Below are positions 46,150-58,286 of a stretch of 64,000 nt of DNA, piece by piece. The stretch comes from Antedon bifida. Lineage: Eukaryota; Echinodermata; Crinoidea; Comatulida; Antedonidae. Position 1 is the stretch's first letter, and each line of letters starts with the position of its first letter. The notes beneath the pieces are model-generated. The model did no database searches, was not told where the DNA came from, and saw nothing but the letters and a program-made list of their open reading frames with translations. The DNA is taken from assembly GCA_963402885.1 (NCBI GenBank), contig OY727095.1, positions 7,011,001 to 7,075,000 of the forward strand, given 5' to 3'. The position numbers and the translations under genes were made by a program.

Positions 46150-47787
46150 CTAGTCGAAAAACGTAAGAGTCCAATTGCTCTTTAACTGTGCGTTCACATT
46201 GAACGCAAACCCCAGACGCTTCCTTCGAATTCCTTTCATTATCTTGACGACAATCTTGGCATCATCTAAAGCTCTGTGTAACTGACCGTCCATTCTAATT
46301 CCTACAATGACAAAATACATTTATATTATGTTTCTTGTAAATTTGTGAACGTTATTCAATCAATCGTAATATGTTTTAGTAATAATAATGATAACCAATG
46401 ATAACCAACAAGAGTCGAGGTCCCAATAAAAAGACACGTTGAAATATATAGCCTGCCGCCATATCTAACTGGTCTAAATTGATTTAGTCCTAACTATACT
46501 GAAACAGGTCCATTATTCTTTCACTTCGCAATAATAACGGGAACATTACTTACCCGTTGATTAAGTTAATAAACAATTGGGAGAAATATTACAGTACTTT
46601 GACTTTAATTTATTATTAACATATTTTAATGTAAATTAAAAATAATTTTATTTTATAGTTGTTTATTTATAATTTAATTTAGCATTTAAATATATAAACT
46701 ATAGGCTTAATATAATTGAGTTATTCTTTTAAATATTAACTTTATCATCATCTATATTATATATATTATTTGTAATTATTAGTCACTGGTTGGAGGTACA
46801 CACCTAATTGGTGATAGTGGCTTAGGCTGCTTTTGTGCTTTCCTGGCAGCTAGTGACTATCTTTTGCCTGAATAAATACTAATAATAATGATAATTATAA
46901 ATAGTGACGACATACCTAACGTTTCTGTCATTTCACTCATGCTGAATGATCTGCCATCAGTTTTGCGCGTGCTCAGAGCATACATAAAGTGTTTTTTTAT
47001 GTTGCTAAAACTTTTAGCCCATATTGGATACTCCAAACCAGACAGTTTGCATTGATTGCGTATATACTGGTTACAATCAAAGATTCTAAAAAAAACCAAA
47101 ATATTGTTATTTACCAAATATTTATAAAAAAAAATGACGATTAAACATACATATTGAATACAACAGTAGGCCTTATGGCATTACGTACCCGTCAGTTACT
47201 AGGACAAAGTTTTGGTAACAAGTGAGCCTCAATCTGTTCGCTTCCATCCACGACAACATACGTCCGTAAACCGCCGGAAAGGTATCCGCATTTTCAACAT
47301 CAGCCTGAATCAAAAACAATTGTAAACTTTTCAACTTTGAAAAAACTAAGTCTTAGTGCATTTATGGCCCTTTTCGATTTACTAGTTTTCTGTTTTTTGT
47401 TTTTTAAGATGTGAATAAAATAGGCTTACCTGAGTGATCTTCAAAAGATCCAGACAATACGGCGACAATTTCGGGTTTACAACTGGCTTAACGAACTCTT
47501 GAAATTCACTGATCTGAAATAAAATCACATACATACGATGAGGCACCTTTTAAAAAAAACGTTTAAAAAAGTGGCTTAAGAAAGGGGTAGTGGTCATGGA
47601 ACATATCACAAGTGTTTTGTCTTCTCTTAATGAGATATTTTTCACAAAATAGAAGTTCAATGCCTACTTGGTTCAGTCTTGAATCCAGTATAATCGCCCC
47701 TATCTCGATTATCTCCGGCTGCCAGTCATGTTGTCGCGGGTAAACACACGTCGCCTCCAGATCAATAACCAAAAAATAACGAGCCAT
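46150..47787 (-). CDS. ERI1-like DEDDh 3'-5' exoribonuclease, gene B
   Basis: Exons 47668-47787, 47430-47513, 47189-47304, 46916-47085 and 46150-46301 (642 nt, 213 residues). MARYFLVIDLEATC carries Asp9 and Glu11; FVLVTDGIFDCNQY and DGQLHRALDDAK complete the active site. Its donor after exon 1 is GTAGGC. Exons match gene D closely; the differences I saw are synonymous (GAC/GAT in exon 3, GTC/GTG in exon 5). About 355 bp of intron 4 (near 46529-46882) are missing from D. Confidence 0.92.
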
Positions 47788-49141
47788 CTAAAAAAAAACG
47801 TACTGTACATTATTCAACAAATTTAAGAAAGACATAATAATAAGGACGAGTTGTATTTTAAAATCTCCTATTAAAATACATCTCCTATTTACATCTATTT
47901 GGACAAAATATTATAATAACATACTTTCAAATTGTTGAGTTGACTTGTTTAGTTGAGAATTTCCAACGTATGAAAAATCACCACCTATCTATAGTATATT
48001 GATAATGTATTTCATCATCAATAATTTAAAATAGTTTTAATTAGTAAAATTTCACAATTTTGGAATTTCCAACTTCGCTTTTAACAGGTGCTTTCAACAG
48101 ATGGTGTGCTGGGCCTAACCTGGTACAATACAAAATTAAACAATTAAAATAGGCCTAAACAAATTAATTTAACATTTGGGATAAAAGATTCACTTAGGCC
48201 TAACTATTTTATAAAATGTTATTTAAATTGTAGCTATACATAGATTGGTATAGGCCTCAAAAGTCCGAATTCACATTCAGTACCGTAATATTGTAAACAC
48301 CGAACTGTCACCGTACACCCGACATTTGATTGGAGAGGCCTATGACGTAATCACAGTCAATGAAAAAAAATCCCAATTATTCACTAAATGTGAATAAATA
48401 GAATGTATTGAGACAATGCTCTCCAGGTTTAATGGAATAGTATTCTGAGATGAGAGTGCGTCGTATTTCATTTTATTTAAATGTGTACGGTATTATTTTA
48501 TATGGACTAGAAATTCCAAAATAACAAGATTGAATTGAATTGATTCATGACAGGCAGAAGGTGAAATATGGAGATATGGATTTATCAGTCTCATCTTCTG
48601 TTATATTGTTTCACCGATATCACTATTAGGCCTACACTGGAAATTCCAATAATGTCGTTTTTTCTGTGTTTCTGCTAAGGGAGATTAATTTGACAAATCA
48701 TAAACTACAATTCGAATGAAATCATCCGTCCAATTTCATGCTGCGTATGTCGAACTTGATGACGTCATCGAGCAGCTCAGAATCTCCCTCGATTTCCCAA
48801 CACCAATACATCATCGGCAATCAATAAACATGACGTCATGTCAACATCACATTTATTTATCATTTGATATTAGAATGTAGTCATCAATAAAACAATTTCA
48901 ATTAGTACTGTACTCCAGTAATCAATTCAATACACTATTTATACAATACAATACTATGATATATATTATATATGTATGCCAGTCTATAATTAGGCATAAT
49001 AATTCTAGACTGACTATATATATATACGTATAAAGTTAGTAAACGACTATTTGTCCGACCAGAGTTTATTAGATCGAGGCACTAACAAACATTAATCGAA
49101 ACGTCGAACGATCTTTATTACGTGGTGTTACCGCAAATATT
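47788..49141. other. Spacer between ERI genes B and C
   Basis: AT-rich. The promoter of B and the 3' end of C must lie here. No gene or recognised transposon. Its duplicate is 54576-55928. Confidence 0.5.
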
Positions 49142-51094
49142 TTATTCGTAAAACGTCATGGTCCATTCACGCTTTAGTTGAGCATTCACATCGAAACGAA
49201 AATTTGAACGTTTTCCTCTGATGCCTTTCATAATCTTCACGACAATCTTGGCATCATCTAAAGCTCTGTGTAGCTGACCGTCTATCTTAATTCCTATAAA
49301 TAAACAAATACGTTTAGCAAATATTGACACCGCACTATATTTTTTATTTTCCAAATATGGTAGTGATATGACATCATCATGTCAAGTTTGATAGTGTAGA
49401 CAGAGCATTAGACCTACCTAGCTTCTCCGTCATTTCATTGATGGTAAAAGAGCTGCGGTCAGCTTTGCGCGTGCGCAGAGCATACATAAAGTGTTTCTTT
49501 ATGTTGCTAAAGCTTTTAGCCCATCCCGGATATTCAATTTCAGAGATTTTGCATTGATTACGTATCCACTGATTACAATCAAAGATTCTTAAAAAAAGAA
49601 CAAATATATTGAAATTAAAAACATCCCTGTGGGTTGCCACAAGAGTCAGAAAAAACTATAGCATACAACATTACATAAACATAATGACATTGTAACATCA
49701 CATTGAACACAACACAACATTATGAACATAGCATAACACGTTTAATCCATGTATCTAGGCCTACTTTAGTAAAATAGACTCAAAATGAAAATTGAATTTC
49801 TATCATCATTTAATAATTTTTTTTCAACTGATGATGTTACAAAATGGTCACATTATTCGGTCAATATTATTAATGTATTTATTTAGGTGTAATTGCGGTT
49901 GGGCTAGGCCTAAGTTACAGATAAACCTTAAGCTTACCCGTCTGTGACGAGAACAAAGTTTTGGTAGCCAGTGAGCTTTAATCCGTTCGCTTCCATCCAC
50001 GTCAACATCCGCCCATAAACCGTCAGAAATGTATCTGCGGTATCAACATCACCCTTGCAGAATAAAATGATAAATATCAACCTCAAGAAAACACATTTGA
50101 TTTTAATTAACTTTTTAAAATTTGTATTATCTAGACCGAGTGGCTAGGACACTTGACTGAACTTAAATACTACGTAACTTATTATTACTTAAGCAAATGC
50201 TAAATTTAAACACTTATGATTCATTTATTTAATAATTTATACTATTGGTTTTTTTTTATTTATTTACTTTTAAATTTTTTTTAATTTTATTTATGTCTTT
50301 TTACTTCTTATTTTATATTCTTACTATGTATATCTTACTCGTCATACTTGATTTATATGTTTATGTATCTTTTCTGGTGGGTAAGCCTTAAAGTTTTTTG
50401 AACTTATTTGCCCACCAGCCACACATCTTTCTTATATATACATATTGTTGTTACTTAATTACCATATTCATTTTGTGTGGAAATCAATAAAAAACAAACA
50501 AACAAACTGTCATACAGAGAGACCCGGGTTCAATTCCCGACAACTCCCAGTCCACTCAGCTGTAAACGAGTACATGGGAGGTACATCACCAATGCCGAGG
50601 TTAGTACAATGAGCTCCTTACATCTTATTTCCCTACGTTCAGAATGAACACGGGACTCGGGCCTTTATCTTTTTTGGCCCTTTTAAAATCTACCACTAAG
50701 AGACGGGAAGTATGGATAAAGTATGGATAAAATGTTCATTTCTTACCTGAGTGATCTTCAAAAGATCCAGACAATACGGCGATAATATCGGGTTTACAAC
50801 TGGCTTAACAAACTCCTGAAATTCACTGATCTGAAATAAGAATCACACTGGTATCGTTAATACAGATGTTAGGAGAAGGACGGGTGGGTTGGTGACGGCG
50901 AGTCATATGGTACCAAGTATGATTTTAATTACAATCTAAATGCTTAAAATCAAACAAACAAGTCCAATGCCTACTTGGTTCAGTCTTCCAGTATCCAGTA
51001 TAACCGCCCCTATTTCAATTATCTCGGCGTCCCAGTCCTGTTGTCGAGGGTAAATACACGTCGCCTCCAGATCAATAACCAAGTAGCGCGCCAT
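49142..51094 (-). CDS. ERI1-like DEDDh 3'-5' exoribonuclease, gene C
   Basis: Exons 50975-51094, 50747-50830, 49938-50053, 49418-49587 and 49142-49293 (213 residues). Exon 1 reads MARYLVIDLEATC: the Phe present in the other copies is lost by a clean codon deletion, and LDTGRLNQ replaces LDSRLKQ of its duplicate E. Catalytic residues are retained (Asp8, Glu10, TDG-IFDC, HRALDD). Intron 4 is only 124 bp and contains the remains of a MITE that ends about ten bases from the exon 4 donor. Intron 2 contains a split SINE. Confidence 0.9.
49351..49408. mobile_element. Family 1 MITE remnant in ERI gene C intron 4
   Basis: Only part of the body and the right terminus remain. Comparison with gene E shows a deletion that removed the left terminus, and an internal loss at CATCATGTC-AAGTTTG. 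Confidence 0.75.
50146..50620 (+). mobile_element. tRNA-SINE split by an A-tailed insertion, ERI gene C intron 2
   Basis: Left part CTAGACCGAGTGGCTAGGAC (A box). About 330 bp of inserted AT-rich DNA ends AATAAAAAACAAACAAAC. Then GACCCGGGTTCAATTCCCG (B box). Confidence 0.55.
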
Positions 51095-53292
51095 CTAAAC
51101 AAAATAAGACATTGTAAATTAATTAATAACAAAAATAACCTTTAAGATGTGCAGTATAAATTAAAATGAATGTATTTCTATTAAGCAATTGTTGTAGCCT
51201 ATGTAACAAACCAATTATACTACCATATAGCCTACCTTTGTATTTATTAGTCTGTACAGTATACCGTAATGTAAGAGACTTCCAACTCTGTTTAGAGGTG
51301 ACACAATCAAGAAATGAAAATGACTCGTCGCACGATTCACAACCTAATTTATAGTCCTCTGACTTTCATCATCGATAACCAAAATAATTCTATAATAATT
51401 AAAACATTACACAATAATTTTGGAATTTCCAATTTGGATTTTTCCAGGTTGGTTAGGCCTACTACTAAAATAAAGCGACGCATCGCAAGGACGTATAAAC
51501 GCAACTTAAATGATTTGACCAATCTCAAGTGATTGATTATTCGAACAGTGGTCATTAGTCAACAATTCGCATGCGTTGCGTGTACGTCCTTGCGTTGAGT
51601 CTGAGAAAACATACAATCTGCTCAGATCATCTTTCATTTGGAAGATGAGTTAGATTGAAAATTTTCCCAATACAATTGTTTACATAACCTACCTTCTTAT
51701 TCTATAATAATGTAATAAACTTTTGTTCAGATAAACTTGATTGATGAGTATTTTTCAACAGTGTAAAATATCCAATCGAGAGTCAATTTATATACCGTAC
51801 TCTATAGTATATCCTCATCGACGCTAATAATTTGGGAATTTCCAAAGGCTACAAGTAGGCCTAGGCTTATGTGGGTTGACAATGACAATGGCAATGATTT
51901 ATTTATTTCTTTATCGACCCTTCAGGGTATGAAAGAATATTCTTTCAACCTTATACCAACCTTGATTACCAACAATACTAATAAATAAACAAACGAAATA
52001 AATAGGCCCGCCTCTATTTGAAAGTTATAAATAGATTCCATCAATGACGCAAGTTGACAACAACATAGCACAACGCGAGTTGATCAATCACGAGCAGTTC
52101 GGATGCCACCGCTTGTGAAATACTTCGCGCACGTCCTTACTTTGCGCAAGTCCTAACTTTGCGCAAGTCCTTACTCTGCGCACGTCCTTGCTTTGCGTCG
52201 TAGGAAAACGCTTATAAAGTCGTTGTAAGTGGAATCACAATCATTATGAAATTGTTTCCACCATTAATATCTCATTTTTTCGGATCAGCAGATTTAAAAA
52301 TACTGAACAATGAAGCTCAAATACAAGTCCACTAATTCATTCATGCATCGAGATATAGTCAACAGCGTATTTTTAGTGATAGATGTATCTACCTCATAAA
52401 CTGCGAAAGATCGAATTATTGTTGCTAATATTAATAATTTCAAATGACAAGACAGATTATTATAATATTATTATGTTTTATTATATTACGTAACAACTTT
52501 GTAACCGAGCATTGTTATTTATGTTAATAATATTATAAAATAATTAAGAAGACCATGTATTAATTAATTCCATTTCAGCAATGAGTAACAACAATACTTT
52601 ATCAGTCCAGGGGGGAAATGGAAAAAAGCTTCCCACTTTCTAGGAGTTTTATATGGTTAAGTAATCAGATAGTCTAGTGTACTGTTATGTCACTCTGTAA
52701 CATGACCACCATTTCCCCCTAACTGTTATGTTGATAAATTGTTTGCGGTACACACCACGTATATACATTTCTAAAGAACTGTTGATTTTCCCGACGGACA
52801 ATACTTTACATTTAACTATTATCATGGTGTACCGAAATCATTCGTTTTAAAGAAGAGGCCGCGCCTATCTGGGCTATACAGATCCTACACCACAATGAAT
52901 AGTTTACCCATAATTTCCAATATCCAAAATTAAACCTGATACCAGATATAAAGACACTGTTGAATTGCACGATGGACTGTGTCATTCGCGTGTGAACTCA
53001 CATTTACCCCCAAGTAGCTCTTAATAACGCACAATATAATAATGAAAGCACTCAGAAACTGAGTGAAGTACTTGGCAACATATTGCCACAGAGGGCGCAT
53101 GTTGAAAGATAGTTTTTTGCTTTGTGTATTAGCTATACATTGTTCAATCAAATCTTGCTGGGCTTTATAATTTTATTTTGCCAAGTAAAAAAAATGACGA
53201 TGTGTCCAATAAATAAAATGTGATACATGTTTATCAGATATACAATAAATATAAAATACAAATGATGATTAATCGAACCGTCAACCGCAAAC
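51095..53292. other. Spacer between ERI genes C and D, with the duplication junction
   Basis: Contains the junction at about 51474, then the same sequence as the A-B spacer, including a second set of GCGCAMGTCCTT units (about 52127-52192). Confidence 0.55.
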
Positions 53293-54575
53293 CTAGTCGA
53301 AAAACGTAAGAGTCCAATTGCTCTTTAACTGTGCGTTCACATTGAACGCAAACCCCAGACGCTTCCTTCGAATTCCTTTCATTATCTTCACGACAATCTT
53401 GGCATCATCTAAAGCTCTGTGTAACTGACCGTCCATTCTAATTCCTACAATGACAAAATACATTTATATTATGTTTCTTGTGAATTTGTGAACTTTATTC
53501 AATCAATCGTAATATTTTTTTAGTAATAATAATGATAACCAATGATAACCAACAAGAGTCGAGGTCCCAATAAAAAGACACGTTTAAAAATATGGCCTGC
53601 CGCCATATTTAACTGGTCTAAAGTGATTTAGTCCTAACTATACTGAAACAGGACCATTATTCTTTCACTTCGCAATAATGATAATTATAAATAGTGACGA
53701 CATACCTAACGTTTCTGTCATTTCACTCATGCTGAATGATCTGCCATCAGTTTTGCGCGTGCTCAGAGCATACATAAAGTGTTTTTTTATGTTGCTAAAA
53801 CTTTTAGCCCATATTGGATACTCCAAACCAGACAGTTTGCATTGATTGCGTATATACTGGTTACAATCAAAGATTCTAAAAAAAAAATATTGTTATTTAC
53901 CAAATATTTATGAAAAAATGACGATTATAAACACACATATTGTACACAACAGTAGGCCTTATGGCATTACGTACCCATCAGTTACTAGGACAAAGTTTTG
54001 GTAACAAGTGAGCCTCAATCTGTTCGCTTCCATCCACGACAACATACGTCCGTAAACCGCCGGAAAGGTATCCGCATTTTCAACATCAGCCTGAATCAAA
54101 AACAATTGTAAACTTTTCAACTTTGAAAAAACTAAGTCTTAGTGCATTTATGGCCATTTTCGATTTACTAGTTTTCTGTTTTTTGTTTTTTAAGATGTGA
54201 ATAAAATAGGCTTACCTGAGTGATCTTCAAAAGATCCAGACAATACGGCGACAATTTCGGGTTTACAACTGGCTTAACGAACTCTTGAAATTCACTGATC
54301 TGAAATAAAATCACATACATACGATCAGGCACCTTTTAAAAAAAACGTTTACAAAAGTGGCTTAAGAAAGGGGTAGTGGTCATGGAACATATCACAAGTG
54401 TTTTGTCTTCTCTTAATGAGATATTTTTCAAACAAAATGGAAGTTCAATGCCTACTTGGTTCAGTCTTGAATCCAGTATAATCGCCCCTATCTCGATTAT
54501 CTCCGGCTGCCAGTCATGTTGTCGCGGGTAAACACACGTCGCCTCCAGATCAATAACCAAAAAATAACGAGCCAT
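53293..54575 (-). CDS. ERI1-like DEDDh 3'-5' exoribonuclease, gene D
   Basis: Exons 54456-54575, 54216-54299, 53975-54090, 53706-53875 and 53293-53444 (213 residues). Duplicate of gene B within the tandem segmental duplication; the deduced protein appears identical to B. Most compact member, because its intron 4 lacks the extra ~355 bp of B. Confidence 0.92.
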
Positions 54576-55928
54576 CTAAAAAAAAACGTACTGTACATTA
54601 TTCAACAAATTTAAGAAAGACCTAATAATAAGGACGAGTTGTATTTTAAAATCTCCTATTAAAATACATCTACTATTTACATCTATTTGGACAAAATATT
54701 ATAATAACATACTTTCAAATTGTTGAGTTGACTTGTTTAGTTGAGAATTTCCAACGTATGAAAAATCACCACCTATCTATAGTATATTGATAATGTATTT
54801 CATCATCAATAATTTAAAATAGTTTTAATTAGTAAAATTTCACAATTTTGGAATTTCCAACTTCGCTTTTAACAGGTGCTTTCAACAGATGGTGTGCTGG
54901 GCCTAACCTGGTACAATACAAAATTAAACAATTAAAATAGGCCTAAACAAATTAATTTAACATTTGGGATAAAAGATTCACTTAGGCCTAACTATTTTAT
55001 AAAATGTTATTTAAATTGTAGCTATACATAGATTGGTATAGGCCTCAAAAGTCCGAATTCACATTCAGTACCGTAATATTGTAAACACCGAACTGTCACC
55101 GTACACCCGACATTTGATTGGAGAGGCCTATGACGTAATCACATTCAATGAAAAAAAAATCCCAATTATTCACTAAATGTGAATAAATAGAATGTATTGA
55201 GACAATGCTCTCCAGGTTTAATGGAATAGTATTCTGAGATGAGAGTGCGTCGTATTTCATTTTATTTAAATGTGTACGGTATTATTTTATATGGACTAGA
55301 AATTCCAAAATAACAAGATTGAATTGAATTGATTCATGACAGGCAGAAGGTGAAATATGGAGATATGGATTTGTCAGTCTCATCTTCTGTTATATTGTTT
55401 CACCGATATCACTATTAGGCCTACACTGGAAATTCCAATAATGTCGTTTTTTCTGTGTTTCTGCTAAGGGAGATTAATTTGACAAATCATAAACTACAAT
55501 TCGAATGAAATCATCCGTCCAATTTCTGCGTATGTCGAACTTGATGACGTCATCGAGCAGCTCAGAATCTCCCTCGATTTCCCAACACCAATGCATCATC
55601 GGCAATCAATAAACATGACGTCATGTCAACACCACATTTATTTATCATTTGATATTAGAATGTAGTCATCAATAAAACAATTTCAATTAGTACTGTACTC
55701 CAGTAATCAATTTAATACACTATTTATACAATACAATACTATGATATATATTATATATGTATGCCAGTCTATAATTAGGCATAATAATTCTAGACTGACT
55801 ATATATATATATACGTATAAAGTTAGTAAACGACTATTTGTCCGACCAGAGTTTATTAGATCGAGACACTAACAAACATTAATCGAAACGTCGAACGATC
55901 TTTATTACGTGGTGTTACCGCAAATATT

Positions 55929-58286
55929 TTATTCGTAAAACGTCATGGTCCATTCACGCTTTAGTTGAGCATTCACATCGAAACGAAAATTTGAACGTTT
56001 TCCTCTGATGCCTTTCATAATCTTCACGACAATCTTGGCATCATCTAAAGCTCTGTGTAGCTGACCGTCTATCCTAATTCCTATAAATAAACAAATACGT
56101 TTAGCAAATATTGACACGGCACTACTATATTTTTTATTTTCCAAAAAAGAATTTTGATTTTTAAAAATTATCATGGCCCATGCTGGACAGATTTACCAGT
56201 GGATGATAGTAATTATGATAATATCACTTAAGCTCTGTCTACACTATCAAACTAGTTGTGTGATGTGCTCAAATATGGTAGTGATATACCCAAATATGGT
56301 AGTGATATGACATCATCATGTCCATATATGAACACATCACATTTTGTTGTCACATAAGGTTTGATAGTGTAGACAGAGCATTAGACCTACCTAGCTTCTC
56401 CGTCATTTCACTGATGGTAAAAGAGCTGCGGTCAGCTTTGCGCGTGCGCAGAGCATACATAAAGTGTTTTTTTATGTTGCTAAAACTTTTAGCCCATCCC
56501 GGATATTCGATGTCAGAGATTTTGCATTGATTACGTATCCACTGATTACAATCAAAGATTCTTAAAAAAGAACAAATATATTCAAATTAAAAACATTCCG
56601 GTAGGTTGCCACAAGAGTCAGAAAAAACTATAGCATACGACATTACATAAACATAACATCACATTGTAACTTCACATTAAACACAACACAACATTATGAA
56701 CATAGCATAACACGTTTAATCCATGTATCTAGGCCTACTTTAGTAAAATAGACTCAAAATGAAAATTGAATTTCGATCATCATTTAATAATTTTTTTTCA
56801 ACTGATGATGTTACAAAATGGTCACATTATTCGGTCAATATTATTAATGTATTTATTTAGGTTGAATTGCGGTTGGGCTAGGCCTAAGTTATAGATAAAC
56901 CTTAAGCTTACCCGTCTGTGACGAGAACAAAGTTTTGGTAGCCAGTGAGCTTTAATCTGTTCGCTTCCATCCACGTCAACATCCGTTCATAAACCGTCAG
57001 AAATGTATCTGCGGTATCAACATCACCCTTGCAGAATAAAATGTTAAATATCAACCTCAAGAAAACACATTTGATTTTAATTAACTTTTTAAAATTTGTA
57101 TTATCTAGACCGAGTGGTTAGGACACTTGACTGAACTTAAATACTACGTAACTTATTATTACTTATGCAAATGCTAAAGTTTAAACACTTATGATTCATT
57201 TATTTAATAATTTATACTATTGGTTTTTTTTTTATTTATTTACTTTTAAATTGTTTTAAATTTTATTTACGTCTTTTTACTTCTTATTTTATATTCTTAC
57301 TATGTATATCTTACTCGTCATACTTGATTATGTTTATGTATCTTTTCTGGTGGGTAAGCCTTAAAGTTTTTTTAACTTATTTGCCCACCAGCCACACATC
57401 TTTCTATATATGTCTATTGTTACTTAATTATCATATTCATTTTGTGTGGAAATCAATAAAAAACAAACAAACAAACTGTCATACAGAGAGACCCGGGTTC
57501 AATTCCCAACAACTCCCAGTCCACTCAGCTGTAAACGAGTACCTGGGAGGTACATCACCAATGCCGAGGTTAGTACAGTGAGCTCCTTACATCTTATTGA
57601 CTCGGGCCTTTATCTTTTTTGGCCCTTTTAAAATCTACCACTAAGAGACGAGAAGTATGGATAAAGTATGGATAAAATGTTCATTTCTTACCTGAGTGAT
57701 CTTCAAAAGATCCAGACAATACGGCGATAATATCGGGTTTACAACTGGCTTAACAAACTCCTGAAATTCACTGATCTGAAATAAGAATCACACTGGTATC
57801 GTTAATACAGATGTTAGGAGAAGGACGGGTGGGTTGGTGACGGCGAGTCATATGGTACAAAGTATGATTTTAATTACAATCTAAATGCTTAAATCAAATT
57901 AAACAAACAAGTCCAATAATAATATTATAAGTAGTTCTTTGATAGTAAACCAATAAAACTTACGTTGGCAAGACAGTTTCGTCTAGCTGTCAGCTTGACT
58001 TCTTCAGTTGCTATGATGCGTTATGACGCCGACTGGTCTCCTTTCCAGCCACTAGAAACTGTCTTGCCAACGTAAGTTTTATTGGTTTACTATCAAAGAA
58101 CTACTTATATTATTATACGAATCGAAACCAGAAGAAATGTTTTCATTAAACAAGTCCAATGCCTACTTGTTTCAGTCTCGAATCCAGTATGACCGCCCCT
58201 ATTTCAATTATCTCCGCGTCCCAGTCCTGTTGTCGCGGGTAAATACACGTCGCCTCCAGATCAATAACCAAGAAGTAGCGCGCCAT
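55929..58286 (-). CDS. ERI1-like DEDDh 3'-5' exoribonuclease, gene E
   Basis: Exons 58167-58286, 57692-57775, 56912-57027, 56391-56560 and 55929-56080 (213 residues). Duplicate of gene C, with several amino-acid differences: MARYFLV against MARYLV, YERM against YGRM, SDIEY against SEIEY, ISEM against INEM, IRIDG against IKIDG. Intron 1 has gained a 230-bp foldback insertion (57918-58147) that C lacks. Intron 4 carries the full-length MITE of which C keeps only a remnant. Confidence 0.92.
56230..56380. mobile_element. Family 1 MITE in ERI gene E intron 4
   Basis: Full length, with TTA on both sides. Its end is about ten bases from the exon 4 donor. Ancestral to the remnant in gene C. Confidence 0.8.
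57100..57600 (+). mobile_element. Duplicate of the split tRNA-SINE, ERI gene E intron 2
   Basis: Same nested structure as in gene C, so the nesting predates the segmental duplication. A short deletion removes the ACGTTCAGAATG segment. Confidence 0.55.
57918..58147. mobile_element. Penelope-like foldback insertion in ERI gene E intron 1
   Basis: 230 bp flanked by a 13-bp direct repeat (AAACAAGTCCAAT at 57905-57917 and 58148-58160). Gene C keeps the empty site (50956-50968). Arms of about 60 bp (57918-57980 and about 58055-58116) are inverted copies, with CTTACGTTGGCAAGACAGTTT in one and its complement in the other. On the minus strand CTGAAGA (58001-58007) and GAAAC (57976-57980) flank a stem (GTC-A-AGCT-GAC-AGCT-A-GAC), similar to the hammerhead core found in Penelope-type terminal repeats. 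Confidence 0.55.

Larger units (their letters stand above)
44353..51473. repeat. Segmental tandem duplication, copy 1 (genes B and C)
   Basis: About 7.1 kb collinear with 51474-58683 through exons, introns and spacers. Starts AGCGACGCATCGCAAGG inside a short foldback element and ends ACTACTAAAATAA. Confidence 0.9.
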
